The notes beneath the pieces were generated by a model, which ran no database searches, was not told the origin of the DNA, and was given only the letters and a program-made list of their open reading frames with translations. 64,000 bases of DNA, taken from assembly GCA_028274465.1 (NCBI GenBank), contig CM051455.1, forward strand, positions 56,934,738 to 56,998,737. Direction: 5' to 3'. This DNA is from Plantago ovata. Lineage: Eukaryota; Streptophyta; Magnoliopsida; Lamiales; Plantaginaceae. Every line of letters starts with the position of its first letter. Positions within the stretch are counted from its first letter, which is position 1. Of this stretch, positions 22,629 to 34,619 are shown piece after piece. A program made the translations under genes and the position numbers.

Positions 22629-25600
22629 TTAAACTCTCTTCATCAATATCACCATGATGGCCATAACTGCCAATCCCATAAAAGATGCTTCCATAACACT
22701 CTCAGCACTAACCCTTGCAGTCCCATCTGGATTTACAAACAGTTTGTTTAGCCCCGGGCCTCCAAAGAAACTCTGGAAAAAATCAGACAAGCTGCTCATC
22801 ATATCAACCACAGTGCTCTTGACTTTCTGAATGAAATCCATAAATCCACCATCAGGCTCAGAGCATTTGTCGTCAGATGAACCAGTAACACTTTTTGGAG
22901 ATAATTCAACAACATCAGAATCTTCTGTTACGCCTCCTTCGTCTTCAACTTCAGAAACAAAGAGAAAACAAAACGTTACAACATATTCTATATATATTTG
23001 TAAATGTAACTACAGAGTTGACATAACCTTACATGTTTTTTGCGATAGCAGAAATTCTTGAAGCTGTGGATTTTTCAGGACCGCTGTCCACACATTTGGG
23101 TCACAAGCAATTGAAGCAACAACAGTCTGTGATATATTTTATTAGATAATGATCGCAGACTGTGACCTAAATAACTATGAGCTACTATCCAAATAAGCAA
23201 GAATAGAATCACACTGAAATTGAATTCCAGACACTTGAAGCATGCAGTACAAGGAACACACATAAGACATGTATACCAGACAGAAAATGCATTCATCAAC
23301 ACGAAACTTAAGTAGTTAGCCACGCATGATATATCAGATTAAAAATGAGGTATCTATCTTTTCTAGACACTACAAACTGACAATATTAATTAGTAATCCC
23401 TAGGTCTGTAATGTAGTGCCAAACTTCTATTCTAAAGTAACTTTACAACACTAAAGAAACACAATAAAATTACACCCTCTGTTTCATGGGTTTCTACATA
23501 TTTGCTTTTGGATCGATTATTAAGGTAGACATGTAGAGTGTATCTGTGAATTGAATTAGTGGCATGGTCAACTAACAAAGATATGAATGAAGTTAGCCAA
23601 AAAAAAAAAAAATAGAAACTTTTATAATCCAATGGGATGAAAAAAAATGGAAATTTACCGAATCTAATGGACAGAGTGAATATATCAGTTATTCATTCTC
23701 TTGTGCTTGTCTACTCTATCTCTTCATTTATCAATAATAATTACTTGTCCATTATCAATCACATACTAATAACAACTTACAAAATTTACTAATCTGTTAT
23801 TAAACTTTTTAAAGCCAAAGCTGGTTGCAGAACATCATGGAAAAGGGTGTATTAAACTAAAGACAAAGGAGAAAAGTGGTGCTTTGGCGAAACTACTACA
23901 TTTGAGTATTAGTTTAGGTGATACTAAAACAAAACATAACAAAAACGGATTATTTTATTCCATTTGAGCTGATACTAGAAAGGGTAATATACCACATGCA
24001 CGAGAGAGAGTAAGAGCAGCAGTGGTTGAGGTTTCGCAAAAGTAAATTATATTTTTAAATTTAGTTAAGTAGCTAGCAGGTGTACAATAGGAAAGAAACA
24101 TCAGTGTACAGTGTACCCTTTTTCCTTTCCCTTGTAGATATTTTGTCATCAATGTGAAACTAACTTGATGCTGCTTATAAACTATAGAAGGAAATATTGG
24201 AGTGCTTGGATAGTGACATCACATTTGCAAATAGAAGAATAGCTAGAAGAATCCTAAATAATTAACTACTACTAATGATCCAATTCAATCAATAACTCAA
24301 ACTCGAAGAGCTCCTTTATACATGTAAGCACAAAATGCAGAATACATCATCTTCAACGAAACCCGTCAACACTGCAAGAACAGCCAAGTCTTTGAAAAAC
24401 AAGGTTATGCAGACTTTGGTGATGTCACAGAGCAGGGAAGAGATTGGTTATCATCATATGCAAGGGAAAAATTAAAAACACGATCTTGCTAACTTTGTGA
24501 GCTTTAACACAGTTTCCTGATATAATTATGAGAAAAAGTCAGAATAAGAACCTGAGCTGCAGGACTTTCGTTTAAAAGCTTGAAGGCCTTCATCGCATGG
24601 CTAGGTGCTGCAGGTCTAACCTCAATCTCTCTTGAAACACAAGCTTTATTCTGTACACTGTGTGAGCTCGAACGAGATGACCAAGAGCCATTTTCCGCTA
24701 TAGATGAATCCTCCATTCCAATAGATTTGGGAGATGACAAATATGCCCTGGGAAAGGAGAAATTTAGACAAATCAGCACAATGCAAAGAAGATAGTATAT
24801 CATTGCAAACTAGAACAAGTTGTACAGCAACTTCCAAGTTCCAACCCAAGGCATTTCTTCTCAAAGCAACATACATTTAAAAGAATTATCTGGTCAAGCT
24901 CATGAAAGTCATCATAACTCGAGAGTCGAGAGAGAACTTCATCACCTCAAGAGAAAATACTAACAAGCAATGCAGGCTTCTTGTTCCCTACTTGATCTTT
25001 CATATAAGCCTATGGATGTCAACAGAAACTACTGCCACTTCAATCAATGATACTACTACTAAAGTAAACTACTCGTATATATTATAGACCATGGATGTGA
25101 ACAACTACCAACACTTGAATGAATGGCAGTACTACTAAAAATGATCAGTCTTTCTACTACTAAATCAACTACGCAACATCATTTTGTCATAAAAACCTGT
25201 AACCAAATCAAACTAGCTATCCGAATAAGTCTCTGTTCTCTTCTCTTCGTATGAAAACTCATTAATTTAAATTCAGTTCTCTTCAGGTTTGCTTAGTTAT
25301 ATTTTATACTACAAATAAATTCAGTTCAGTTCGTTATGTTGAGGTTTATTATGTTCAGTTCAATAGTTCAATTATGTTCGGTCTGTTCAGACGAAAATAA
25401 CACGAAAAGAACAGTTTCTAACTAACAAAATTTGGAATACAGAGAAAAATCAGAAGGAACAGGTTCATAAGCATTAGCAGTCCATAAAACTACAATTGAC
25501 AACAGAAATAAGAGAAATTATACTTTTCAAGGGCGTCAGCAAGTTCAGAAGTGGCCTCTTTAGCCTCCTCGAGAGTCGGAGCACCACCGAAAACAACCCT

Positions 25601-25858
25601 AGGCATCGGATCATCTACGTCTAGTACCTCCTCTCCACCAGCAAACACCCAATCGTCAATCTCCGAAGTAGCCGCTCTCACCGCTCCGGCACGCGTCGGC
25701 GATGTCGTGAGCTTAATCTGATCCGACGAGGAAGCATCCCTGCGGGGAAGCGAGGAAATCGGATAGTGATCCGACGCGAACACGCGACGGCTGTTTGTGG
25801 CCGCCGTGAAACCGACGATCCTCGACGCTGCTGACCTCATTGTTCCACCGCCGCCCAT
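22629..25858 (-). CDS. Uncharacterised plant protein with C-terminal membrane anchor
   Basis: Four coding exons, 25,858-25,524, 24,747-24,552, 23,126-23,033 and 22,948-22,629, join in phase at GT-AG sites into 314 residues. The N-terminus (MGGGGTMRSAASR) is glycine/serine-rich. A conserved acidic block follows (EIDDWVFAGGEEVLDVDDPM, then PRVVFGG, LEEAKEATSELADALEK). The middle has SREIEVRPAAPSHAMKAFKL, then SIACDPNVWTAVLKNPQLQE. The C-terminus carries an amphipathic stretch (FIQKVKSTVVDMMSSLSDF) and a hydrophobic tail (MGLAVMAIMVILMKRV) ending in KR, which suggests a tail-anchored protein. I recognise the layout from plant proteins of unknown function and have no role to give. The large third intron (23,127-24,551) has no gene. 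The gene looks intact. Confidence 0.85.
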
Positions 25859-26116
25859 GGTTGAGTGTAGGAGAAATGAAGGGAAATTGTTAGGGCTTTG
25901 TTATGGAATTGTGATCGATTGATTTGATTGTCGTTATGATGATCCGATGATGACAAATTGAGAGGAGATAGAGGAGAGCGGGAGACTGATGTGGTGGATT
26001 AATGAGAGAGGGGATAATGATGATGATGATGGAGGGATTGACACATGTAACGACGTTTCTTCTACCTTGGGTAAAGATATTTAATTGGATTTAATTGGAT
26101 GGGATATGGATAATTT
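25859..26116. other. 5' untranslated region and promoter of the host gene
   Basis: The leader on the - strand is rich in CT, with ATC/CAT repeats at 25,935-26,035. No other feature is seen. Confidence 0.5.
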
Positions 26117-26866
26117 GGATAATTTACATCTACATCCCTACATCCCTGTTAGTTTTTTTATTACTACGATCTTTCCCTCTTAGTTTGATAATTACTTGTA
26201 GCTCTCTGTTAGTTAAAATCAATTACAAGTATCCCCACGAACTTGACTTTTTTGCGAACTAAGAGCTGGAAATGACTATTTTAACCTCACCGGAATCTCA
26301 GATTTTGTGGAGTTCCAAATACCTTAAATTTTTATTTTTTACGCATATACATCTAGGATATTTTATTTTACAAAATTAACTTTAAAATATTTCAAATTAA
26401 CCCACATAAATTTTATAAGTTTCAAAATGAATTGATAATTATTGTAAAAGAAGTCTCAATCAACATTTTATTTCAAAACAACCACAAAAATAAATAAAAA
26501 ACAAATCCCGTCGGAGCTTTTGCAACCCGATGAGTTCAACGCTGCAACATCTGATCGAATTTTATATCTAATTTGATGAAATGTTTTTCTAATGATAGAG
26601 GAGTCCAATAAGAATACAACGTCGCAAGAAGCGTTCAATTTGGTTGGAAAACGAAGTCCCACGGAGCTTTCGAATACCTTGAAGTCGTTGATGGCAGATC
26701 TGCGAACATGCGATGGTTTGAGGCAAGGTGGTATGCGTTTCGAAGAAGACGTCGCCACGAATCCAACGGTGCAAAAATCACTGTATTTCGTCGAGAAACG
26801 AAGTTATGGCGATCTTCCGAAGTTCAGCCCGGAGCTTTTGGTCGAGAAACTAAGTTGTGTCTTCTT
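26117..26866 (+). mobile_element. TIR element copy A, left part
   Basis: Starts with ATAATTTACATCTAC and matches copy B (36,846-37,595) along its length. The matching right part lies at 36,466-36,830. It is therefore split by about 9.6 kb of later insertions, including gypsy element 2. Superfamily unknown. The terminal sequence recalls the element at 3,903-4,943. Confidence 0.65.
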
Positions 26867-26960
26867 ATTAAGGGTCCATAACTTTTTAAACCATGATATC
26901 GTCTCTAATAACATAATGAACCACGTTATGTTATCAATTACAAAAGGACCACGAATTTGA
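26592..26960 (+). other. Small ORF inside TIR element copy A
   Basis: The first 93 codons (MIEESNKNTTSQEAFNLVGK...) also stand open in copy B at 37,316, with about 82% identical residues. No known domain is seen. The repeated pattern of KRSPTELS and KRSYGDLP suggests a weak internal duplication. Most base changes alter residues, so I do not see selection for protein. Confidence 0.3.
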
Positions 26961-27056
26961 CCACTTCACACTCTAGACACTGTTCCATATTCAGTTTTTT
27001 TGGCAACCAAACAGGTTTAGTTAAAAAATAAATTAAAATAACATAAATAAAAAAAT
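26867..27056. other. Unassigned repeat sequence
   Basis: Sequence between TIR copy A and the target duplication of gypsy element 2, absent from copy B. It includes CAACCAAACAGG, typical of the edges of such repeats. No gene is seen. Confidence 0.4.
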
Positions 27057-27061
27057 AAAAG

Positions 27062-28320
27062 TGATGAACATGTCAAGGTCAATCAAATATATTTATAATT
27101 TAGCCAAAGGCAATCCACAACTACAACGAAAACCGTAGTGTAGCAGTAGAATGACTCGAGTGTCGTTCTCTCAGGACTATAACTTGCTTTATCTATTTAA
27201 GAGAATATAAACAGCAGACAGATAGCAATAGGGGGTTTCTAGCAGATAATGGAGATTGGTGATAGTATGGTCCTTCTTAACATAATGGGTCGATAATCAT
27301 GCACAAATTCCTCGGCCTTGCATAGAGATCTTTGAATCAATCTAGTGTCCTGTTGCAAGTATTAAGCACTACGAAGATAATTTGGTCTGACTAGTCAATC
27401 ACGATTGTCCTAATGTGTTCCGTAATTATTCAACACTACAAAGATAATTGGTCTGATGGTCGACTAGTGTCCAATTGTGCATAACAATCAATACAACATA
27501 CGAGAATTTTGGTTACAACTGATCAACGAAATAAAGCAATGACACGGAGTATAATGCGCGATATAGCCATTAGCATGATTATCTTCCCTTCGCTAAGAAT
27601 TCACATACTACCACCAACGATAAGTTTAGCTACTCATAATAGGCATGCAATCAACAGAAATCATAGAAGAAAACATGTTGAAAGTATATAAAATAAGTAG
27701 AATAAAACTGTAAGATACAAAGTTACCGAAGTTTGTCAATCTCCGGATGATTGCGGTCCTACGAGCTCCAAACTGCTATGAAAAAGTATCCCCTAAGCTA
27801 CGGAACTCCCAGGACAGGCCCCGGGAAGTTCCTACCTAAAACTATAGAGAGAGGTGAGAAAGTAGGTCTGGAAAGATATGATTTTCGGAGAGAAAACTGA
27901 GCACTATATATAGGCCCCGAATAAACTCTGGGGCGGTTCGCCGCAGGTTGGGGCGGTTCGCCCCCCGTCTTTTTCGCGGAATTCCGCATTTTTCGACGCG
28001 GATTTAGATTTCTTCACCTTTTCGGACTCGGTTTCTGACCTCTAGTGGCCTTCTAACCTCCAGATTCGACCCCTAGACTCCAAATCCTATCCGGAAACCT
28101 TCAGATACTCCAAATAGGCTTCTGGAACACCAATTCCTTGTCAACTTCAATATAATTGCCCAGAAATCCCCGAATTTCAACCAAAACCTGTAAAATAAAA
28201 TCTAAAGGGAAACGTGACACTATTCTAATAAAATGTACTAAAATATAGCTAAATTAACATAGATGATAGCTAAAATAGGTGAAAAAGACTCGAATGAAAG
28301 TGTAAAATACACATTCATCA
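27062..28320 (-). repeat. 3' LTR of gypsy element 2
   Basis: A 1,259-bp LTR, nearly identical to 34,620-35,876. On the - strand the palindromes (27,930-27,964) come just before the TATA box (27,904-27,913). The inner neighbour on the - strand reads GGTTTGGGGAGTT, the polypurine tract. Confidence 0.93.
27904..27964 (-). promoter_or_regulatory. TATA box and palindromes in the 3' LTR of element 2
   Basis: GGGGCGGTTCGCCCC lies at 27,950-27,964 and a near copy at 27,930-27,944. CTATATATAG lies at 27,904-27,913. The order on the - strand is palindromes, then TATA, as in the solo LTR at 12,802-12,894. The 5' LTR has the same set at 35,462-35,522. Confidence 0.8.
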
Positions 28321-29090
28321 AACTCCCCAAACCGAACCTTTGCTTGTCCTCAAGCAACTAAGCTAGACTCTAATACAAAAAACATGCAAGACACAAAATG
28401 GAGTTTCATGCCAAATAAAATGAACTAATCTACTAAATCTATCAAATAACATATGAACAAAAACCATATAAATTAAAGCATGAATATAGGTTGAAGAATA
28501 CCTCGATTGACTTATACACAACCACATAAGCACTTATGTCAAGACAAGATAGTCTCTCGTAACATTCTCTACCTGGACCTAGTCAGTGACGACGTAATGA
28601 TGCATGCTAAGATACGAATGGTTGCCCCGTGCCTATGAAACTGAGAACTTACTGTTGTTCCACCATGTTAAGACTTAAAAGAGGTCGAACCAGTACTGGC
28701 TCTCATCAAACGAAGGAGGGTTCCCTATAAAAGATAACTCTCCCCTATTCTACCCATCTCTCAAGTTAAGTCTTAAGCTATTCACCACTTTCTGAATGGC
28801 AGGACGAGGGTGGTCTAGAACAGATGACACTCAAGACAAAAAAGATAAAAGATAAAAAACACGATTACGAACATCACAAAAATGGAAAAGACTCAACACT
28901 TTGCTAAACTGCTATTTGGCTTTCTTTTTTTGGACCCTTCTTCGCTTTTTTGGGTCTTTTTTTTCTTTTTTTCTTTCCAAATTCTTTTTTTTTTTCTTTT
29001 TTTCTGGAATTTTTTCTTTCTTTTTTTTGATTTTTCTAGCCAGCAGTAGCATAACAAAAGAGAAACAAAAAGACTCACACGACTTCCCCA

Positions 29091-29226
29091 AACCTATTCG
29101 AAAGAATAGGTTGGAGTACAAAATTTACGAAAAGTGAAAAATAAACTCACGATACGAAAATGAAAAACAGAAACAAGTCTAATGATGGTGTGACCCCCTC
29201 CCCAAACCTATTCGGAAGAATAGGTT
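29091..29226 (-). repeat. Two hairpins each beside a purine tract (element 2)
   Basis: Stems AACCTATTC/GAATAGGTT lie at 29,091-29,112 and 29,205-29,226, with loops GAAA and GGAA. Each is followed on the sense strand by GGTTTGGGGA-type purines. The stems are identical to those of element 1 (8,231-8,383) although the surrounding sequence has diverged. Confidence 0.85.
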
Positions 29227-29894
29227 ATAAACAAAGGATCACACAACCTCACACTGCCTCCTTCCTAGGCATTTAGCAATCTCAAAGCATGGTGAAGACT
29301 TGTTGACTCTTAGGTACATAATTACTCGGGAAAACAACCACAAGACCCTAACATGCATCATCCTATTATAAAGGCCTTCGTGAACCGCAGTAGAGAAAAC
29401 ACCACTAAGTGATGTCGAGACTACCTAGTTCAACTAAGTGCAATACATAAATGTGACAAGCCAAGCGAGAAAAACCTCAAACAAATTCATAGAGATGAAG
29501 CATACAATTAATGGCATAGCTAGTTGATCTACCCAATAAAAAATTCAAAAAATTCGGCAATAAACTCCATATAAAACATGCAAGACTATCCTAGGATGAA
29601 TGCAATGAATGCAACCTAAAAAATCTAAGAAAGCGGTAAACGTGCAAATGCAAATGCAAACAAAGGACAAGATACTAATCGACACAAAGCCAAACAATAC
29701 TTAACATCATGGTTCACATCCCATCCCCCTTACGATTCTTAAGCTAGCCCCTAGCAAAAGAGAATGAGTAATAAGAAGTGATACTAGATGTTACCGAAGG
29801 GTTTGGCCTCGGTCGGCTGAGAGTGGACATGTGGAAGGACTAATCATCGGGATGGTAGTCCCCATAAAAGTCACTCCACATGTCATTCATGAGC

Positions 29895-31130
29895 TCATTG
29901 GACTGTCATAGAGCTTCCTGCTGTTGCTGCTCCCACATGTGCTGCATATCCTCTCGGCGATGCTCCTCGAATATCTCCCAATCGCGATTGTGCTGGACAA
30001 TGTGCCTGTTCGATGTCCTGTCGCATGGCCGCGTTGTTGGCATCAATTCTGTCGAAACGGCTGTCGAGGTAGGTACGGAATTCGGAGAAGTCAAATCCTC
30101 CAGACCCCTGTGGTGCTCCAACTAGTGCATGCGGTGCATGATGGACAAAAGGAATATCTGGGATAGGGGCTTCGCCAATATCGGCCTCCATAGCATCCTC
30201 ATGATCGGAATCATTTGACTGGAATGGTGCTCCTACATCAGCAGCGGCTGCTGTGGGGTTCCTCAACTGATACCTGTTGACTTGTACCTCAATGGTCGAG
30301 GGTGAAAGGGCAGCGACCTCGCAGTCCCCCTCCTCAATATCATCGACCCCATGACATATGCAGTAGGCTGTGATGAAGCTCGGGAAGATGAAAGGCTTCC
30401 TCTTCTTTTCCCAGTGGCGCTCGTACTCCTCGTACATAATGTGCGCAATGTCAATCTGATGTCCGTCTATGAGACAGTAGAGGAGCTCGGTGTAATAGGG
30501 CTGAATCCATGTGTCATTCTTCCTCGGGATCAAGTCGGAGATGCCAAATTTCATCATCACCTTAGCTTCGATGCTAAGGTCGCTATAACTGATCCGTCCA
30601 GGTGCTTCCCCAACTTCTGGATATCGGTATTCCCTGTTGCAGATCACGTCGGTGATGTGTCTCCCTATCCCCCTAGTGATCCTCGAATACGAGTAGGCGT
30701 GGTCGCTCTCTGTGAATTCCAGGTTCCCGAAATGGATGAAGGAAGAAATGTGCTCTGGGTCCCATGGTATAATCAGGCCTCGGACTAGCACCCCATTCTT
30801 CTCGTCGAGATCCGTGTATCCAGTGTAGAAATCTCGGAGGAGGCTCTCGCCGTACCCTTTGAACCTGTTGGAACTGTACCATGCCCAATTCCTTTGTGAC
30901 CCCAAACGTGACAGCGTCCTATATCCCGCTCTATCCGTCGCGGACTCAGGAATGTCAATCCTCCTATCTGGGATGATCGACCTTCCTCCGTCAGCCATCT
31001 CCGCCTCTAGCCTTTGTCGCACCTCTATCGCAGCGGCAGACAACTCGTACAAATCGTGAGATGGTTGGGAGCTTGATGCCACTCCCTTCCCTTTTTTGCT
31101 AGAGCCGACTCTCCTTGTCCTCGGTGCCAT
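29895..31130 (-). CDS. Second ORF of gypsy element 2 (plant transposon protein domain)
   Basis: An open frame of 411 codons from MAPRTRRVGSSKKGKG, a basic start that may be a nuclear signal. The central part (about 60-270) has WAWYSSNRFKGYGESLLRDF, GVLVRGLIIPWDPEHISSFI and LIPRKNDTWIQPYYTELLYC. This matches the 'putative plant transposon protein' family seen beside Athila-like gag genes. The C-terminus is acidic then glutamine-rich. The role is unknown: it is neither reverse transcriptase nor integrase. A good splice acceptor (TTGTTTGTAG) lies just upstream of the start. It looks whole. The start could instead be the upstream methionine at 31,148. Confidence 0.7.
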   Translation of the reverse strand: MAPRTRRVGSSKKGKGVASSSQPSHDLYELSAAAIEVRQRLEAEMADGGRSIIPDRRIDIPESATDRAGYRTLSRLGSQRNWAWYSSNRFKGYGESLLRDFYTGYTDLDEKNGVLVRGLIIPWDPEHISSFIHFGNLEFTESDHAYSYSRITRGIGRHITDVICNREYRYPEVGEAPGRISYSDLSIEAKVMMKFGISDLIPRKNDTWIQPYYTELLYCLIDGHQIDIAHIMYEEYERHWEKKRKPFIFPSFITAYCICHGVDDIEEGDCEVAALSPSTIEVQVNRYQLRNPTAAAADVGAPFQSNDSDHEDAMEADIGEAPIPDIPFVHHAPHALVGAPQGSGGFDFSEFRTYLDSRFDRIDANNAAMRQDIEQAHCPAQSRLGDIRGASPRGYAAHVGAATAGSSMTVQ

Positions 31131-31864
31131 GATTCCTACAAACAACAATTAGTATCTTGTACGATGCAAAACGGACCTATGCAAATGTAAATATACGAGT
31201 GAACAAACGAGTAAAATTCTCAAAAATCCAATTCCTCAAAAACCCAAAACCTAGTCTAGCTAATTCATTACGCAACATATCAAAATAACATATCACATTA
31301 TGCTTTTGCTAACAACAAATGCCTTGAATCACAAGGTTCAATCCATACCATAAAAATCAAAATCTAGCATAATTCCACCAATCTCATCAATCATGCATTC
31401 TACCAATACATCCATCAATTCCATATCAATAAACACATGTTTAAACATGGAATGAAAGTAAGAGAGACATTTCCCTAACAAGACATATATCATCCAATTA
31501 GCAAAAATCTCAAATCATCAAACCAAGCCTAATTGAACATGTAATTGACAATGAAATACGAATCTAATCACATAAATCATCAACCCATACATCATACAAG
31601 CCTAATTGAAGCATAAATCAAAAAATCTCCAAATTGTAAAAATTAGGGTTCATGTGATAATACCTCAAGTCCGGAAATTGAATGATCTAGGAAGAAATTT
31701 GTTCGGATAGAATGATAGAGCACGTAACGGGCTTCGAATGAAGCTAAAGAACACACAAAATGATGGAGAGATGAAGAAGTTATGAAGATTTGAAGTTATT
31801 TTGAATATGGTGGAAATTTTAGAGTATGGAAGATGAAAATGGAGGAAAATGGGGGTTTGGGGAA
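31131..31864. other. Spacer before the second ORF of element 2
   Basis: AT-rich on the - strand. A possible untranslated exon (about 31,860-31,670) ends in TTGAG followed by GTATTATCA, like a splice donor. The acceptor is the one beside the second ORF. Splicing is known in Athila-type elements. Its use here is inferred. Confidence 0.4.
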
Positions 31865-31892
31865 GAAACCCCCGTTTTTTAGAAATCTGGTG

Positions 31893-32000
31893 GTGTGGGG
31901 CGGTTCGCCCCACACCTGGGGCGGACCGCCCCGCGCGCGGGGCGGACCGCCCCGCACGCCCAGAGCGCGCGCGCGCTCTGGTCGTGGGGCGATTCGCCCC
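31893..32000 (-). repeat. Dense palindrome cluster in the element 2 spacer
   Basis: Five palindromes in about 110 bases: 31,893-31,915 (10-base arms around GTT), GGGGCGGACCGCCCC at 31,918-31,932 and again at 31,939-31,953, a 20-base GC palindrome at 31,961-31,980, and GGGGCGATTCGCCCC at 31,986-32,000. They share the core of the palindromes in the LTRs. Confidence 0.9.
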
Positions 32001-32289
32001 CCACTTTTTGGTGGGAGACGAACATTTTTTGAAATAAAAATGCGGTTTTTAGTCCCCGAAAAAGTTTTTAGTCCCCGAAAAATCATTTTCCTCAAAAAAT
32101 CACTCGAAAAGTCGCACTTGAACACAACATAAGCACATACGACACAGAACCGAAAAAATTCACATATGAAAAGCAAATTGTTCAAGTATGAATGCATGCA
32201 GAAAAGCAGTAAAGAAAGCGATAAAAACCCCGGGTTGCCTCCCGGATAGCGCCATTGTTTAAAATCTCTGACTCGACTCCTGTCTTCGC

Positions 32290-34456
32290 CTATCTTTTCC
32301 TTCTGAGGGTACTAGACTTCCCCTTCATGAGTCTCCTTCCCGTGCTTTGATCCTGTGAATAAGAGTGAACATAGACGTTAAGACCACTGTAATCAATAGT
32401 GTTAGAAGTATCGGGTGGATCAGGTGGATCTGATATGGCTTGCAACACATGTTGCTTGCCATCCACTTCGATAGTGCAAGTCCTTTGGTAGATGTCCATT
32501 ACAGAGCGTAGCTTAGTCAAGAACGTTCGTCCTAAGAGTATGACATCCCCCGTTCCTGGTGCTGATGCTGGCATAATTACAAAATCGGTGTAGACAGAGG
32601 CTTCACCAATTTTGACTAATACATTGTTCACAACACCTTCGGGTTTCACAAGGGATCCATCCGCCAGTTGCACAATAGCCTTATGCATAGTTAGTTCTCC
32701 AAGGTTACTCTTCTCGAAAACATTCAAAGGGAGCACATTAGAGTAGGATCCTGTGTCCAGTGTGGCTCGGACATCTTCAAGCTCCCCAATCCCGACCTTA
32801 ACATCGAAACTTTGAGGGAGTGGCTCGGGATCCTCTTGCTCCTCTTCTCTCTTGTTAGTACCAAGGTCCTTTTCTTCTTCTTCGGCTTGTGGGGGCAGTT
32901 CCCTCTTGCAACTCTCGCACTTAGCAACCTTCTTGATGGTGATTTCAATAGGTAGATCACCCACTAAGTTAATGGACAACGACTTCTCAGTGTTGCTGGG
33001 CAGTTTGCCTTGCTCCCTACTTGCTCCTCGGTCGATCAACTCTTGCATCTTTTGATGGGCAAGCCTGGTGCTCTCTTCCAACCTATCAAGCCTTGCCCTA
33101 GTCTTCTCAGAATCTTCTTCATAACGTTTGAGAAAACTTTGTGTGTGATCGACCATCTTCTGCAAGTTCTCCATCAGTTGAGCCAACTTCGACTTCGGTG
33201 GCTCTTTCGGAGCGGGATTTTCGCAGTGGTCATTACCATAGTTTAGCCTACTACGGTCTTGGTTAGGTCCATAAGTCTGGTTAGCCGGTGCATATCCTTG
33301 ATTGTTGCGGTATCCTCTTCTCCAGAATCCCCCTCGAGGATTCCTACCGTCTTGTCCGTAGCTAACTTCTTGAGTACCAAACTCCGTAGCAAAGGCTTCT
33401 TCTTCGCCTCCTCGAGCCCAGTTGCCATCATCGTATGCCAGCTCCGATCTACACATATGAGCCCCATGCCCATAGTTCTTGCATATTCGGCATACTTCGT
33501 TCGAAACAGTCGTTCCGGTGGCGCTCTTGAGGACTTGCTTCAATTCGTTGGTAAAGCACTCGAATTGATCCACATTCCCCCTGTACATAGGGGCTTCTTG
33601 AGTCGGTGGAGCTTCAGGTCCACATCTCCTAACCATTGCTCTCGGGTCCTTGAACTGCGAACCCTTAGCAAGCCTTTCGAAAACAGCCCAGACGGCTTCT
33701 GCGGTTTCCTCCCAAATATTGTCTCGGCATTGGAAATCCACCACTTGTTGGTTCTCGAAGGTTAGTCCATTGTAGAAGTGTTAGACTAGGTCAGAAAGTT
33801 CAAAACCATGGTGAGGACACTTGTTCGTGAGATCTTGGAACCTCTCGAATGCAGTGTAGATGGTCTCATCATAGTCCTGCTTGAATCCAGTGATCTGCGC
33901 CTTTAGCGCGGTAGTCAAGGTGTGAGGGAAGTATTTTTCCATGAAAGCTGAAAAAACCTTTTCCCAAGTGTCCAGCGAGCCGGCTGGTAGAGAACTCAGC
34001 CATGACTTGGCTCTGTCGCCAAGTCCCATAGCAAAAACCTTCATCCTCAACTCATCCGTTGTTATGTCAGCTCCGGGTCGTGGAAGTTGGTTGACGAAAT
34101 CATCGATATCGTGCAAGTACCCCATCACATCTTCCCTTGATAAGCCATAGAACCTCGGAAGTTGTTAGAATGCGTGGTTCTTGATCTCCAGATCTCGGGT
34201 TGCAGACGAAAGAACAATCGCCGGTCCCCTCATACGATCTTTGGTGGGTTGAACCCATGCCTTCAGTGGTCTAGCTTCTGCCATTCCGTCGATTTCCTTG
34301 AAAAGAATGTGTAGAAGATTCAGAGAAATCGGTTTCCTCTATTTCCTCTAGTGCGCTCCTTTCAAGTAGTCGCCTTCTTTGGTGGTAGACTCTGTCGATC
34401 TCAGCAATTGAATCACCAAGCGGTGTTCCTGCAGAGCGTGTATGCGGCATACACAA
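32290..34456 (-). pseudogene. Gag-protease of gypsy element 2 (fossil)
   Basis: The region reads as a gypsy gag with RAKSWLSSLPAGSLDTWEKV, then a CCHC knuckle (CRICKNYGHGAHMC), a basic/glycine linker and a retropepsin domain (TLDTGSYSNVLPLNVFEKS, VILLGRTFLTKL). It is collinear with the gag-protease of element 1 but clearly diverged. No pol domain follows. It is broken, with about two or three breaks. Confidence 0.85.
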
Positions 34457-34597
34457 TCTGTAACAGACTAGGAAAGGTGATTAGAAACAGACTAGGAAAG
34501 CAGTATTAGAGAGAGATTGAAAAGGAAAACTAAAAATAATAGAATTAGGAATCTAAAGCTGTAAATATAAACAAATTAAACAGAAAAAAGGAGTATA

Positions 34598-34616
34598 GTC
34601 CCCGGCAACGGCGCTA
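34598..34616 (-). promoter_or_regulatory. Primer-binding site of gypsy element 2
   Basis: Reads TAGCGCCGTTGCCGGGGAC on the - strand, one base from the element 1 site, and stands three bases from the LTR. Confidence 0.88.
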
Positions 34617-34619
34617 ATT

